From NCBI RefSeq assembly GCF_005869225.1, contig NZ_SWFP01000013.1, forward strand, positions 1 through 64,000: a stretch of DNA of 64,000 bases, written 5' to 3'. A program made the position numbers and the translations under genes. The DNA is from Dyadobacter bucti. Lineage in GTDB: Bacteria; Bacteroidota; Bacteroidia; Cytophagales; Spirosomataceae. Positions 8,577 to 16,759 of the stretch are shown here, piece by piece. The notes beneath the pieces were generated by a model that was not told the DNA's origin, did not search any database, and saw only the letters and a list, made by a program, of their open reading frames with translations. The stretch's first letter is position 1, and each line of letters opens with the position of its first letter.

Positions 8577-8662
8577 AGAACAATTTAATTCCTGAAGACG
8601 CTTGTATGTTAATTACTTGTAATTCCTTCCAAAATAGGTAACCAAAATGATAATCGATTCTT

Positions 8663-8901
8663 TTAGCCAGTATTGACACATTTTAGTGCATCGATTTGTT
8701 GTTTAGAAGATACACAAAATTGAAGCATCTTCAAAGGTTTTAGTGGAAAGAAGAGATTATCCGTGTAGGGGCGCTTGCCCATCAGTATGTAAAAATTAGA
8801 CATATTCAGCTCGAAGATTTCTTCTGTTTGGCCATCGCGGATTTCAGGGATTAGTAAATAGCCGTCAGTCCACGTATCAATAATGTCGAACCAAAACTGT
8901 T
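8663..8901 (-). pseudogene. Remnant of an unidentified protein-coding gene
   Basis: On the minus strand a 79-codon frame stays open from just after a TAA (8902-8904) to a TAA at 8663-8665, with no start codon near its beginning. The translation is protein-like (WFDIIDTWTDGYLLIPEIRD, then EEIFELNMSNFYILMGKRP, then NLFFPLKPLKMLQF), rich in aromatic residues and without low-complexity sequence. It therefore looks like the C-terminal end of a gene whose 5' part is gone. I do not recognise the family. It lies just inside the putative island edge. Confidence 0.45.
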
Positions 8902-9046
8902 TTTACTGCGATAATATGAGTGATCTAGTTTTCAACCAACGTGGTTTATGTAGGATAATCTATGAATGTACGCGTTAACGGCAAAATCTGCATTTCATTC
9001 TTCCGGATTAAGTGATTATAATTAGCACGACGCATAAAAGTTAGAG

Positions 9047-10147
9047 ATGACAGATAGAATTCGATATAAGACAAAGATTATGGTCATCGGTGCCGGGCAG
9101 GCCGGCCTGTCGGCAGCTTATCATTTAAAGAAATTCGGATTGGAGATTGGACCTGACTTCATCGTACTAGACGCGGCTCCGTCAGCGGGTGGTGCGTGGC
9201 AATATCGTTGGCCGTCGCTTACGCTTAGTATTGTGAACAAGATACATGATTTACCCGGAATGGCTTTCGAAGAAACCCTGGATAAAGCCAGCCCGAGCGT
9301 GCAAGCGAGCATTGCTGTACCCCATTACTACGAGCTTTACGAGCAAAAATTCGGTATCCGGGTATTTCGCCCGGTGAAAGTAGAGAATGTGTACCTTCAC
9401 AACGATCGGTTCTACATTGATTCTTCGAAAACGTTGTTTTCAGCATTGGGGATCATTAACGCCACCGGTACATGGGAAAACCCGTACATTCCTTCTTATC
9501 CGGGAGCAGACTTGTTCATGGGTGAACAGTTGCACACAAAAGATTTTAAAACAGCCGATTATTTCAAGGGAAAGCGCGTGGTTGTGGTTGGCGCTGGTAT
9601 ATCTGCCATCCAATTGCTCGACCAGATTTCAAAAGTGACCACTACTATCTGGGTCACCCGCCGCGTGCCCGTTTTTAGAGAAGGTCCTTTTGACGATGTT
9701 GCCGGCCATAACGCCGTGGCGATGGTGGAAGAAAGGGTGAGAAACGGTCTGATACCTTCCTCTGTCGTTTCCGTAACCGGGCTGCCTTTTTCGCCGGAAG
9801 TTGTAGACATGAAACGTAGAGGCGTACTGAACCGCTTTCCGATGTTCAGCGAGATCACCCGAAACGGTGTTAAATGGGAAGATGGCAGGGAAGAAAAAGC
9901 CGATGTCATCCTCTGGAACACCGGCTTTCGAGGGGCGCTGGATCATTTGAAATCCGTTTTACCCAGGGAAGAAACCGGTGGCATCATCATGTCCGGCCGG
10001 TTGGCAACCATGGTCTCAAAAGAACCCCGCATTCATTTACCAGGATACGGTCCGTCCGCGTCCACTATTGGAGCCAACCGCGCCGGGTTGGTGGCGGCTC
10101 GGGAGTTGATGGCGACTCTGGGTTTGGTCGAACGGCTGTCTAACTGA
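9047..10147 (+). CDS. Flavin-dependent monooxygenase / NAD(P)-binding flavoprotein
   Basis: A 366-residue two-dinucleotide-binding flavoprotein of the CzcO/FMO type. The N-terminal FAD motif is IGAGQAGLSAAYHLKKFG (residues ~13-30); GGAWQYRWPSLTLS follows the GG-doublet; the second Rossmann motif for NADPH is VVVGAGISAIQLLDQI (~residue 180). An ILWNTGFRGAL motif near residue 290 corresponds to the ATG-type motif of these enzymes. It is cytosolic, with no signal peptide. The substrate is unknown; Baeyer-Villiger or N/S-oxygenation are typical for the family. It is monocistronic by its surroundings. Confidence 0.82.
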   Translation: MTDRIRYKTKIMVIGAGQAGLSAAYHLKKFGLEIGPDFIVLDAAPSAGGAWQYRWPSLTLSIVNKIHDLPGMAFEETLDKASPSVQASIAVPHYYELYEQKFGIRVFRPVKVENVYLHNDRFYIDSSKTLFSALGIINATGTWENPYIPSYPGADLFMGEQLHTKDFKTADYFKGKRVVVVGAGISAIQLLDQISKVTTTIWVTRRVPVFREGPFDDVAGHNAVAMVEERVRNGLIPSSVVSVTGLPFSPEVVDMKRRGVLNRFPMFSEITRNGVKWEDGREEKADVILWNTGFRGALDHLKSVLPREETGGIIMSGRLATMVSKEPRIHLPGYGPSASTIGANRAGLVAARELMATLGLVERLSN

Positions 10148-10213
10148 TTTACAAGTAGCCACTTATAGAAAATACAAGGTGTAAGCCGCTGAGCCGGCAA
10201 CAAGGAACAATAC

Positions 10214-10366
10214 ATGTCGACATATTCAACCTTAACCGATTTGCAATTGATCGATCATTTAAAAAAAGACGATGGCAATGCCTTTTCTGAGATTTACAGT
10301 CGATATGCAGCTTTGTTGGTAGGTTTTGCAAGTTCCAAATTATGGATGTGGGCTATGGCCTTATGA
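10214..10366 (+). pseudogene. 5' fragment of an ECF sigma factor gene
   Basis: A 50-codon frame with an ATG start whose first 43 residues (LTDLQLIDHLKKDDGNAFSE, then IYSRYAALLVGFA) are the start of sigma region 2 of an RpoE-type ECF factor, as found before FecR genes in Bacteroidota. It then runs into KLWMWAMAL and a stop: the rest of region 2, region 4 and any FecR partner are missing. It is a decayed relic, and downstream sequence to 10.8 kb shows no continuation. Confidence 0.6.
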
Positions 10367-10815
10367 CGCGTATTGTCCGTAACGATGCTTTTCAAAAGGT
10401 TTACAGATGCCGGATTGTGTTTATTTGTAGAAAATAATTGTTACGACTCCCCAGAATCCTGATTTGGGATCAGTTTTGAAAATAGCTTTCGATTTGAAAT
10501 TCAACAAGTTAGTTGATAAAAAGGAATTGTTTAATCGCTAAATGAGCTGACAATCGTTATAATTGGTTTGATACCTTAGGTCGATAAGACTTTCAGATTT
10601 CGATACAAAAGGCAGATACAGGCGCTTATCAATTGACTTAAAATAGTCGATACCAACCTTGGGGAGCTATCCAAAAATCGTTCTGATGCTGTTTCAGGTT
10701 GAGCTATTTCCGTTTGAAATCACTTTTTGACGGATTTGTGAGGTAAGTGATTGCTACACTGACCGAAAGGAAATATTTTTACTGCTTTCCTAATCAGTCC
10801 CAAAGCATCTCCAAA
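10367..10815. other. Noncoding stretch upstream of LytTR regulator
   Basis: AT-rich, with many stops in all frames. It presumably carries the promoter of the LytTR gene, but no convincing -7/-33 pair was found. A run-in frame reaches the LytTR gene from 10747, and its extra 23 residues do not resemble a receiver. Confidence 0.4.
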
Positions 10816-11595
10816 ATGAACGTATTAATCATCGAAGACGAAGAGCTAGCCGTTCGTAAACTGACCCGCTTGCTCAAAGAAGCGGACCCCTCTCTCAACG
10901 TGGTGGAAACAACCCCTAGTGTGCGGGCCTCGGTGAAGTGGCTCGAAAGCCACGCCCCCGGCCAGCCCGACGCCCCGGACCTGATTCTGATGGACATCGA
11001 GCTGGCCGACGGGCAGAGTTTCGAGATCTTCGAGCAGACCACCGTCACTGCCCCTGTCATCTTCACCACCTCCTACGACGAATACGCCCTGCGGGCTTTC
11101 AAGGTAAATAGTATCGACTATCTGCTCAAGCCCATCAAGCTACAGGAACTGCAAGCTAGCTTGGAAAAGCACCGAAAATTGAGTAAAAACCCTGCCCCCG
11201 CTGTGGCTATCGACGCTCTGGTGCAGCAACTCCGCCAGCAGGTGGCCCCACCTGACTACCGTCGCCGCTTTCTGGTGCGGCACCTAGCGCAGTGGGTACC
11301 CGTTGAAGTGGGCGAGATCGCCTATTTTCATAGCGAGGCGGGTGTCAGTCTGTTTCGTACCCGCACTAACCAGAAATTTACACTAGACTACACGCTTGAC
11401 GAATTGGATCCGATGCTCGACCCAACTCAGTTTTTCCGTGCCAACCGGCAGTACATTGTGAATATCGGTGCAGTACAGCAGATTCATCCTTATTTCAATA
11501 ACAAGCTAAAACTGACGCTTAAACCCGGCACTGACGACGAGGTGCTGGTGAGCCGCGAGCGGGCTACCGAGTTCAAGAAGTGGATGGGGAAATAA
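10816..11595 (+). CDS. LytTR-family response regulator
   Basis: A 259-residue two-domain regulator. The receiver begins MNVLIIEDEELAVRKL, has its phospho-Asp in DLILMDIELADG, TS in FTTSYDEYALRAF and Lys-Pro in IDYLLKPIKLQEL. The C-terminal LytTR DNA-binding domain (residues ~155-259) shows RFLVRHLAQWVPVEVGEIAY, KFTLDYTLDELD, FFRANRQYIVNI and the final EFKKWMGK. It binds promoters as a beta-type DNA-binding dimer. It converges on the LytS-type kinase 11607-12704, its likely partner. The start at 10816 fits the receiver fold; the upstream GTG at 10747 does not. The gene is visibly GC-richer than its upstream DNA. Confidence 0.9.
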   Translation: MNVLIIEDEELAVRKLTRLLKEADPSLNVVETTPSVRASVKWLESHAPGQPDAPDLILMDIELADGQSFEIFEQTTVTAPVIFTTSYDEYALRAFKVNSIDYLLKPIKLQELQASLEKHRKLSKNPAPAVAIDALVQQLRQQVAPPDYRRRFLVRHLAQWVPVEVGEIAYFHSEAGVSLFRTRTNQKFTLDYTLDELDPMLDPTQFFRANRQYIVNIGAVQQIHPYFNNKLKLTLKPGTDDEVLVSRERATEFKKWMGK

Positions 11596-11606
11596 TTTTG
11601 AAAAAA

Positions 11607-12704
11607 TTAACGCGCTGCCTCAATTAACGGAAGCGTTACTGTGAACTGCCCGTCATCATCCTGAATCATCGGGGCGGGTTGGTTCAGAATTTCATACTTA
11701 TTGAGGATGTTGGATAAGCCCACTCCGTTGGACGACACCCGGACATTCTTGCGCTGCACATTATTGCTAACCAGCAAATATCCATCCTTATTGGTAATGA
11801 TATCGATTATCAGCGGCTGATCGGGCAGCACGATATTGTGCTTAAATGCATTTTCAATCAGCAGTTGCAGGGTAAGTGGCGGGATTTTATGGTGCTGGTA
11901 TTGCTCATCTATTTTAACATTCATCCGTAGCCCGTCGCCCAGTCGGGTTTTTAGCAGGTGATAGTACGACTGGATAAAGTCCAGCTCCTTGTTCAGTTCG
12001 GTTAGGTGGTGCTCGTTGGAGCGTAACAGGTAGCGATACACCGTGCTGAGTTCTTCCAAAAACACACGGGCCTGCCTGGGATCGTCCTCGATGAGCGAAT
12101 CCAATACATTCAAGCTGTTGAACAGGAAGTGGGGATTGACCTGCTGTTTCAATGCGTCGAGCTGGCTTTGCAGGTTGGCAACCCGGAGTTTTTCCCGTTC
12201 CTGTTCTGACTGTATGAGCCGCTTTTCCCGAACAGAGGAGTCATGGATGAAGAACATGATTTCGTAAATGGTCTGGAAGAAGATGAAAGTAGTGACAGCC
12301 TGGACGAAATCGAATTCGTACATACTGAGGGCAATTTTCCGGTTACTGATCGTTATGCTCCCAATTTCATCACCGATCCGGTAAATGGCCGGCGACCCGC
12401 TGGTGACCCACTGCTGCAAAGCACTAAACAGCCAAATCACCAGCGTAGTCGCGATGCTGCCCGACACAAACGTAAAGGCCAGTCGCTGGACGGTATGTGT
12501 TTTATGAGGGTATTGGCGTCGGAAATAAAAAATACATGCCCGCATCACCTGCCAGAACACAATGATAGAAATCAGGGTAACCACGGCTTTGAGTGCCATC
12601 CGGGGCCTGAATGGTTGATCATAATAGTCAGTTACAGAGATGCTGATAGCCAGTAGCAAGGCAATGCCAAAGATACGCAGCCATTTATCGTTCAATCGGT
12701 CCAA
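11607..12704 (-). CDS. LytS-type sensor histidine kinase
   Basis: A 365-residue kinase of the His_kinase/LytS group. Four hydrophobic segments occupy residues ~12-30, 40-60, 78-100 and 130-150. A coiled-coil (RLIQSEQEREKLRVANLQSQ) leads to the phospho-acceptor LKQQVNPHFLFNSLNVLDSL. The ATP-binding part shows PPLTLQLLIENAFKHNIV (N box) and NGVGLSNILNKYEIL (G box). It probably phosphorylates the LytTR regulator encoded convergently 11 bp away. The apparent start is TTG. A diverged paralogue (23224-24252) and a fragment (15203-15372) also lie in this island. Confidence 0.88.
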   Translation of the reverse strand: MDRLNDKWLRIFGIALLLAISISVTDYYDQPFRPRMALKAVVTLISIIVFWQVMRACIFYFRRQYPHKTHTVQRLAFTFVSGSIATTLVIWLFSALQQWVTSGSPAIYRIGDEIGSITISNRKIALSMYEFDFVQAVTTFIFFQTIYEIMFFIHDSSVREKRLIQSEQEREKLRVANLQSQLDALKQQVNPHFLFNSLNVLDSLIEDDPRQARVFLEELSTVYRYLLRSNEHHLTELNKELDFIQSYYHLLKTRLGDGLRMNVKIDEQYQHHKIPPLTLQLLIENAFKHNIVLPDQPLIIDIITNKDGYLLVSNNVQRKNVRVSSNGVGLSNILNKYEILNQPAPMIQDDDGQFTVTLPLIEAAR

Positions 12705-12840
12705 AACAAAGTAAGGTAAGGCGGTCTAAAATCGTGCAGTTAAGTATAGGCTATTTTCGCGAAACTTTATCATCGGGGTCCCGATGAAACCGGAACGGCC
12801 GGAAACGGAGCTGCACTTTACTGCTATGACCCGTATTTTC

Positions 12841-13587
12841 TCATTCACTAACTTCAATACTCAGTTTGTATCGTCCTTCGGCTCCAGTGTACGCCGGATC
12901 GAAGCTCGCCGTGACTGCGGCACCGTATTCTTGTCCGGTATTGCGTACCCGCACCCGTAAGAATTGTCCACCGATGCTGGCCTTGACCGTGTACTTACCC
13001 AGCGGCACGTTGTCCAGGTACGACTGTTGGGGTTTGGCGGTGATTGGTTTTCCAGTTGAGCCATCCAGCAGATTGCCGACTGGTTGAAGGTTTAGCATAA
13101 TTTGCTCAGTGGGCAAGCCCCAGGCAAATACTTCTATCTGGCCTCCATAAAAGCCATCGTTGCCAAACTGCCCCGTGCGTTCGCCCGCTATTCTCAGGCT
13201 CAAATTACGCACTGCACCCTCTGTTCCAGCGAAGGGGGTGTCGGAATCGGGATGCAGATCGAGGACGTAGTTCTTGTTGTCAAACCGGATTTTAGTAGTT
13301 CCCCGCACATACCACGAACCGGGTGTGAGGGACAGGCTGTACTTTCCCTTAGCGTCGGTTTCTCCCAGAACGTTGTGGTTGTAAAACTGTGTGTTGTTGA
13401 CCACGATCGTGGCATTGGGCAGCGGCTTACCTGCCGCATCAGTGGCGCTTCCCGAAACGATGCCTTTTTGTGGCCGACCGGGATCGGGACTGACTTCTTG
13501 GGTGGCTGACTGCGTGCATGAGAAAAGAGTCATTACAGCACCAAGCAGCATTGCAGCTACAATCGTAGGCACAAAGGTTTTTGCCAT
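12841..13587 (-). CDS. Lipoprotein with carboxypeptidase regulatory-like domain
   Basis: A 248-residue lipoprotein: the lipobox LFSC lies at ~residue 21-24 after a hydrophobic signal. Next comes a transthyretin-like carboxypeptidase-regulatory fold (GIVSGSATDAAGKPLPNATIVV ... GETDAKGKYSLSLTPGSWYV, residues ~42-95), then a second beta-rich part (PLGKYTVKAS and VRVRNTGQEY). These domains are structural, often in outer-membrane or surface proteins; no catalytic residues are seen. It follows the glycosyltransferase gene in the same direction with a ~120-bp gap. Confidence 0.7.
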   Translation of the reverse strand: MAKTFVPTIVAAMLLGAVMTLFSCTQSATQEVSPDPGRPQKGIVSGSATDAAGKPLPNATIVVNNTQFYNHNVLGETDAKGKYSLSLTPGSWYVRGTTKIRFDNKNYVLDLHPDSDTPFAGTEGAVRNLSLRIAGERTGQFGNDGFYGGQIEVFAWGLPTEQIMLNLQPVGNLLDGSTGKPITAKPQQSYLDNVPLGKYTVKASIGGQFLRVRVRNTGQEYGAAVTASFDPAYTGAEGRYKLSIEVSE

Positions 13588-13706
13588 TTCTATTCGAAAT
13601 TTATGTTGTTTGTTATGATTTCGGACCGATCCCGAACCGGGCTGCTGTTTGGGGGACTAACCCAAAAAACACGATACCCATCGCCTGAATCAGCATGTTG
13701 CCACGT

Positions 13707-15047
13707 TTATCCCATGGCCGACAGAGAGGCCGGTTTCGTGATTATTGGTTCGAGCGGCTTTGCAACCAGATCTTGGATATACTGCATGGCCAATTCGTTG
13801 GCGTTGTATTCGGAGAATTCCAGGCTCATTTTCCGTATGTTTCGACGGTAGCTAACGTCGTTTAGTACCTGATCCACCGCCTGACGGATTTGTCTGGGCT
13901 TCGGCGTTTCGGTTTTCAAATTGACTCCTACCCCGCAGTAGCCTACGCGGGCAGCGATTTCGCTCTTGCCCTCATGTACGCCCGCTGCCACAATGGGCAG
14001 GTTATGCTGTAGACCTAGCATCACTCCACCATAGCCACCGTTGGTCACGTATACGCTGGCGAAATTCATCACGGAGTGGAAATCAATAAAATCTTCGATG
14101 ATAAAATGTTCCTGTGGGAAACGTTTGCGTAGTTCAGCCGTGCATGAGCCGCCCGTTGTGGCAATTACCAGTGTGCCGGGGTCATCAGCAAATGCTTGCA
14201 GGGTGGGGGCGAGAATTTTTTCTACATCTTTTTCTACGGTTCCCTGGGTCACAAGTATCACTCTTTTGGCCACCAGGGCTTTGTCGGCGTGTTCAAAACG
14301 TTGTTTGACACCTCGATGGTGAGGCAGCATGGCACCCACAAAACGTACATTAGGGCTAATGTGCTGGCGTGGGTATTCAAACGATGGCACGCCACTTTGT
14401 AGGTATAGATCGGCCGAACGGACCGCATAATCGAAAAGAGAGTCCGATGTGGGGGCCAGGCCATGTTGTACCCGGATTTTATTGTGCAGGTCGTCACAGG
14501 GCTTAAACAGGATATCCTGAACCAAGTAGTTCAACACCTTTTGCGCCAGACGTCCCGGCCAACTCCGGGCTGGGATCTTCCCCAAGCCCATTGGCGGGAG
14601 GTTGTTGTCCGACTCGAACAACGGTGACACACCTACCGCCACGGATTTTACGGGGAGGATTTCACGGATCATGGAGCCGCCCAGGAACAAGACGTCGTGT
14701 ACGATCAGATCAAATGGCCACTCTGCATAAATTGCTGTCAGGTCTTCGATAAAATTGGGTACCGGATGCAGAAACACCCGGTTGATATCGAAGCGTATAC
14801 GGGCTGCAGTTCCCCTTATTTTCGAAGCTTCGGGAAAGAGTTTGTCTAGATTTTCCTGGTTTAAGTCCTGGGCTTTGGTGTAAGGATAGTGTGCAAGCTC
14901 CAACTTTTTAACTTTTTCACCGTAGGCTCCGCCCACGTACCAGCGTACGTCGCAGCCCTGAGCCTTAAGATGGACCGCCAAACTGGTGAGCGGACTAAAA
15001 TGCCCGTCCATGGGCATGGTAGCGAAAAGGATATTCAGATTTTTCAT
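13707..15047 (-). CDS. Family 1 (UGT/MGT-like) glycosyltransferase
   Basis: A 446-residue GT-B glycosyltransferase. The N-terminal domain begins NILFATMPMDGHFSPLTSLAVHLKAQGCDVRWYVG, whose GHFSP is the acceptor-side motif of macrolide and sterol glycosyltransferases. The C-terminal domain has VILVTQGTVE (~residue 250) and the donor-binding block VTNGGYGGVMLGLQHNLPIVAAGVHEGKSEIAARV (~residue 335-370). It transfers a nucleotide-activated sugar to a small lipophilic acceptor; which one cannot be told. Its neighbour upstream is an FAD monooxygenase, so a shared tailoring role is conceivable but unproven. Confidence 0.88.
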   Translation of the reverse strand: MKNLNILFATMPMDGHFSPLTSLAVHLKAQGCDVRWYVGGAYGEKVKKLELAHYPYTKAQDLNQENLDKLFPEASKIRGTAARIRFDINRVFLHPVPNFIEDLTAIYAEWPFDLIVHDVLFLGGSMIREILPVKSVAVGVSPLFESDNNLPPMGLGKIPARSWPGRLAQKVLNYLVQDILFKPCDDLHNKIRVQHGLAPTSDSLFDYAVRSADLYLQSGVPSFEYPRQHISPNVRFVGAMLPHHRGVKQRFEHADKALVAKRVILVTQGTVEKDVEKILAPTLQAFADDPGTLVIATTGGSCTAELRKRFPQEHFIIEDFIDFHSVMNFASVYVTNGGYGGVMLGLQHNLPIVAAGVHEGKSEIAARVGYCGVGVNLKTETPKPRQIRQAVDQVLNDVSYRRNIRKMSLEFSEYNANELAMQYIQDLVAKPLEPIITKPASLSAMG

Positions 15048-15151
15048 GACTGTTTTTTGTTTTTTTAAAGTTCAGGTCTACAGACCGGATTCCGATTGCC
15101 AAATTTGGGCTTAGATTGGCTGGCCCCCAACGATGGATTCCCTGAAACGGA

Positions 15152-15176
15152 AAAAGCCACTGATGAAGCGGCTTTT
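15152..15176 (-). terminator. Hairpin terminator, family member 1
   Basis: Stem AAAAGCC (15152-15158) with GGCTTTT (15170-15176), and an inner CT/AG pairing across one mismatch. Structure and wording match the hairpins at 16664-16690 and 23105-23135. It would end transcription of the kinase relic or FAD monooxygenase on the minus strand. Confidence 0.55.
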
Positions 15177-15202
15177 AGAATAAAGCAAGATTGGCAACGC
15201 AG

Positions 15203-15372
15203 CTAGTAAGCCGCCGGAATCAAAGGTAGAGCCACGACAAACTGCCCGTCCAACTCCTGATCTGCGGCATTGACTGGCCCAGCATGGCGTATTTGGCCAG
15301 GATGTTGCTGACCGGGGAACTCGCCAGCATCACTAGAAAGTCATTGTGGTCAAGCGTGAAGAATTTTTTCAT
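15203..15372 (-). pseudogene. Remnant of a LytS-type histidine kinase gene
   Basis: On the minus strand an ATG (15370-15372) opens a frame containing PVSNILAKYAMLG, which matches the GLSNILxKYxML G-box of the two intact kinases here. A frameshift then leads to DQELDGQFVVALPLIPAAY and a TAG at 15203-15205, matching the DDDGQFTVTLPLI end of the 11607-12704 kinase. Everything upstream of the G box is missing, and the first ~18 residues are unrelated. It is a heavily deleted third kinase copy. Confidence 0.65.
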
Positions 15373-15440
15373 CCAATGGATTTACTACAAATAAATTTAG
15401 CAGTCGAAAAGGTAAAATGCCATAAATCGCTGGGGGAATA

Positions 15441-16589
15441 TTAGAAATCAACCGTATAGAGCATTTCCAATTGCCGCTCACTCAGAGAGGAGGGTACTCG
15501 CCGGAACAGGTAGTTCCTTGTCCGGGTCAGGAGCGGATTACTCCACTGCGCCACTTGCCCGATACGCCAGGAAGTGTTGGTAATGGTCCGGGTGCGCGCA
15601 AGGCGTCGTTGCTCAAAGTCACGAAAGGCGGTTTCGAACGAAACGTTCTTCGCCATTGTGTCGGCAAGTACTGCGGCATCCTCAATCGCCTGGCAGGCAC
15701 CCTGACCCAGGTTGGGTGTGGTGGCGTGGGCAGCATCACCCAATAACAGGATTCTCCCGAAGGCGAAGCGCTTCAGAGGCTTGAGGTCGATGATGTCGTT
15801 CCAGAGCAGGTTTTCGTCCGGTGTACCGGCCAGAAGATCGGAAATGGGTGCGTGATAGTGCCTGAAATGATCGGCCAGATTGCGACTCGTCAGTAAGCCC
15901 ATCTGCTGGTTTTGAGGTGAAGCATTGATACACGCAAACCAATAAACCCGCTCCCCTGTTAGTGGCACGATGCCGACCCGGCCACGGCGACCCCAGGTTT
16001 CCGAGGCTTCGGTCAGGGGTAGATCGGGCCGGTGCGCCACGCCGCGCCAGCAGGTGTAACCTGCATACCGCGGGGCCGACTCGGGCAGTAACTGCCTACG
16101 AATGGGCGAATGAATGCCATCAGCTACCAGCAGATAATCGGTTTGGTGGCTGGTACCATCCTCGAAGAAAACAGTTACGGCTTCGGGTTGCTGTTCCATC
16201 CGGATTGCCTTTTTACTTGTAAAAACACTGGAGGAAGGTAGATGATCAAGCAATACCTGATGTAGCTCTGCCCTGTGAATGGCAAAATTGTCGATACCGT
16301 AACGTTTACTGATAGCCAGGCTGTCGGTGCGGGTCACCACCCTTCCCGATTCGTCATAAATCGAGAGCGCATGGAGTTGACGTCCGCGTTGGATGACCGC
16401 GTCAGAGACGCCCAGCCGTTCGAATGCCTGGATGGCATTTGCTGCAAGGGCCAGCCCCGCACCCAACGGACGAACATGAGGTGCGGCTTCAAAAACGGTG
16501 GCATTCAGGCCAAGTCTGGAGAGGGCAATGGCAGTGGTGAGTCCGGCGATGCCCCCGCCGATGATGGTGAATGATGGATTGGTTTTCAT
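15441..16589 (-). CDS. FAD-dependent aromatic-ring-type monooxygenase
   Basis: A 382-residue class A flavoprotein monooxygenase. FAD fingerprint FTIIGGGIAGLTTAIALSRLG at residues ~6-26; the DG motif LLVADGIHSPIRRQL at ~155; and the GD motif GRILLLGDAAHATTPNLGQGACQAIEDA at ~270-297. This layout fits salicylate hydroxylase/urate hydroxylase/Tet(X)-like enzymes that hydroxylate aromatic or conjugated substrates using NAD(P)H. No transmembrane segment. The frame extends to 16673, but MKTNPSFTIIGG (ATG 16587-16589) is the normal N-terminus. A resistance role, as in Tet(X), is possible but not shown. Confidence 0.87.
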   Translation of the reverse strand: MKTNPSFTIIGGGIAGLTTAIALSRLGLNATVFEAAPHVRPLGAGLALAANAIQAFERLGVSDAVIQRGRQLHALSIYDESGRVVTRTDSLAISKRYGIDNFAIHRAELHQVLLDHLPSSSVFTSKKAIRMEQQPEAVTVFFEDGTSHQTDYLLVADGIHSPIRRQLLPESAPRYAGYTCWRGVAHRPDLPLTEASETWGRRGRVGIVPLTGERVYWFACINASPQNQQMGLLTSRNLADHFRHYHAPISDLLAGTPDENLLWNDIIDLKPLKRFAFGRILLLGDAAHATTPNLGQGACQAIEDAAVLADTMAKNVSFETAFRDFEQRRLARTRTITNTSWRIGQVAQWSNPLLTRTRNYLFRRVPSSLSERQLEMLYTVDF

Positions 16590-16663
16590 AAAAGATGAAT
16601 TTAAATTACCAGCAAAGGTCGTCGCGTATATAATCGAATTTGATACCTGACTTGATGAACCGT

Positions 16664-16690
16664 AAAAAGCCACCGGTCAAGCGGCTTTTT
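16664..16690 (-). terminator. Hairpin terminator, family member 2
   Basis: Stem AAAAAGCC (16664-16671) with GGCTTTTT (16683-16690), followed by a T run in the minus direction. It sits 70 bp downstream of the beta-helix lipoprotein stop and just before the FAD monooxygenase gene. Confidence 0.65.
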
Positions 16691-16759
16691 GATTCTGAAA
16701 AGGCCAGGATAAAGCATATGCTTTATGCTGTTACCCCGGCTCTCCAATACTTCATAACC

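Noticed and set aside
13707-16589. Glycosyltransferase plus FAD monooxygenase as a natural-product or antibiotic-inactivation cluster
   Set aside because: There are no biosynthetic core genes nearby, and the two genes are separated by a kinase relic and a terminator, so a joint function is not supported.
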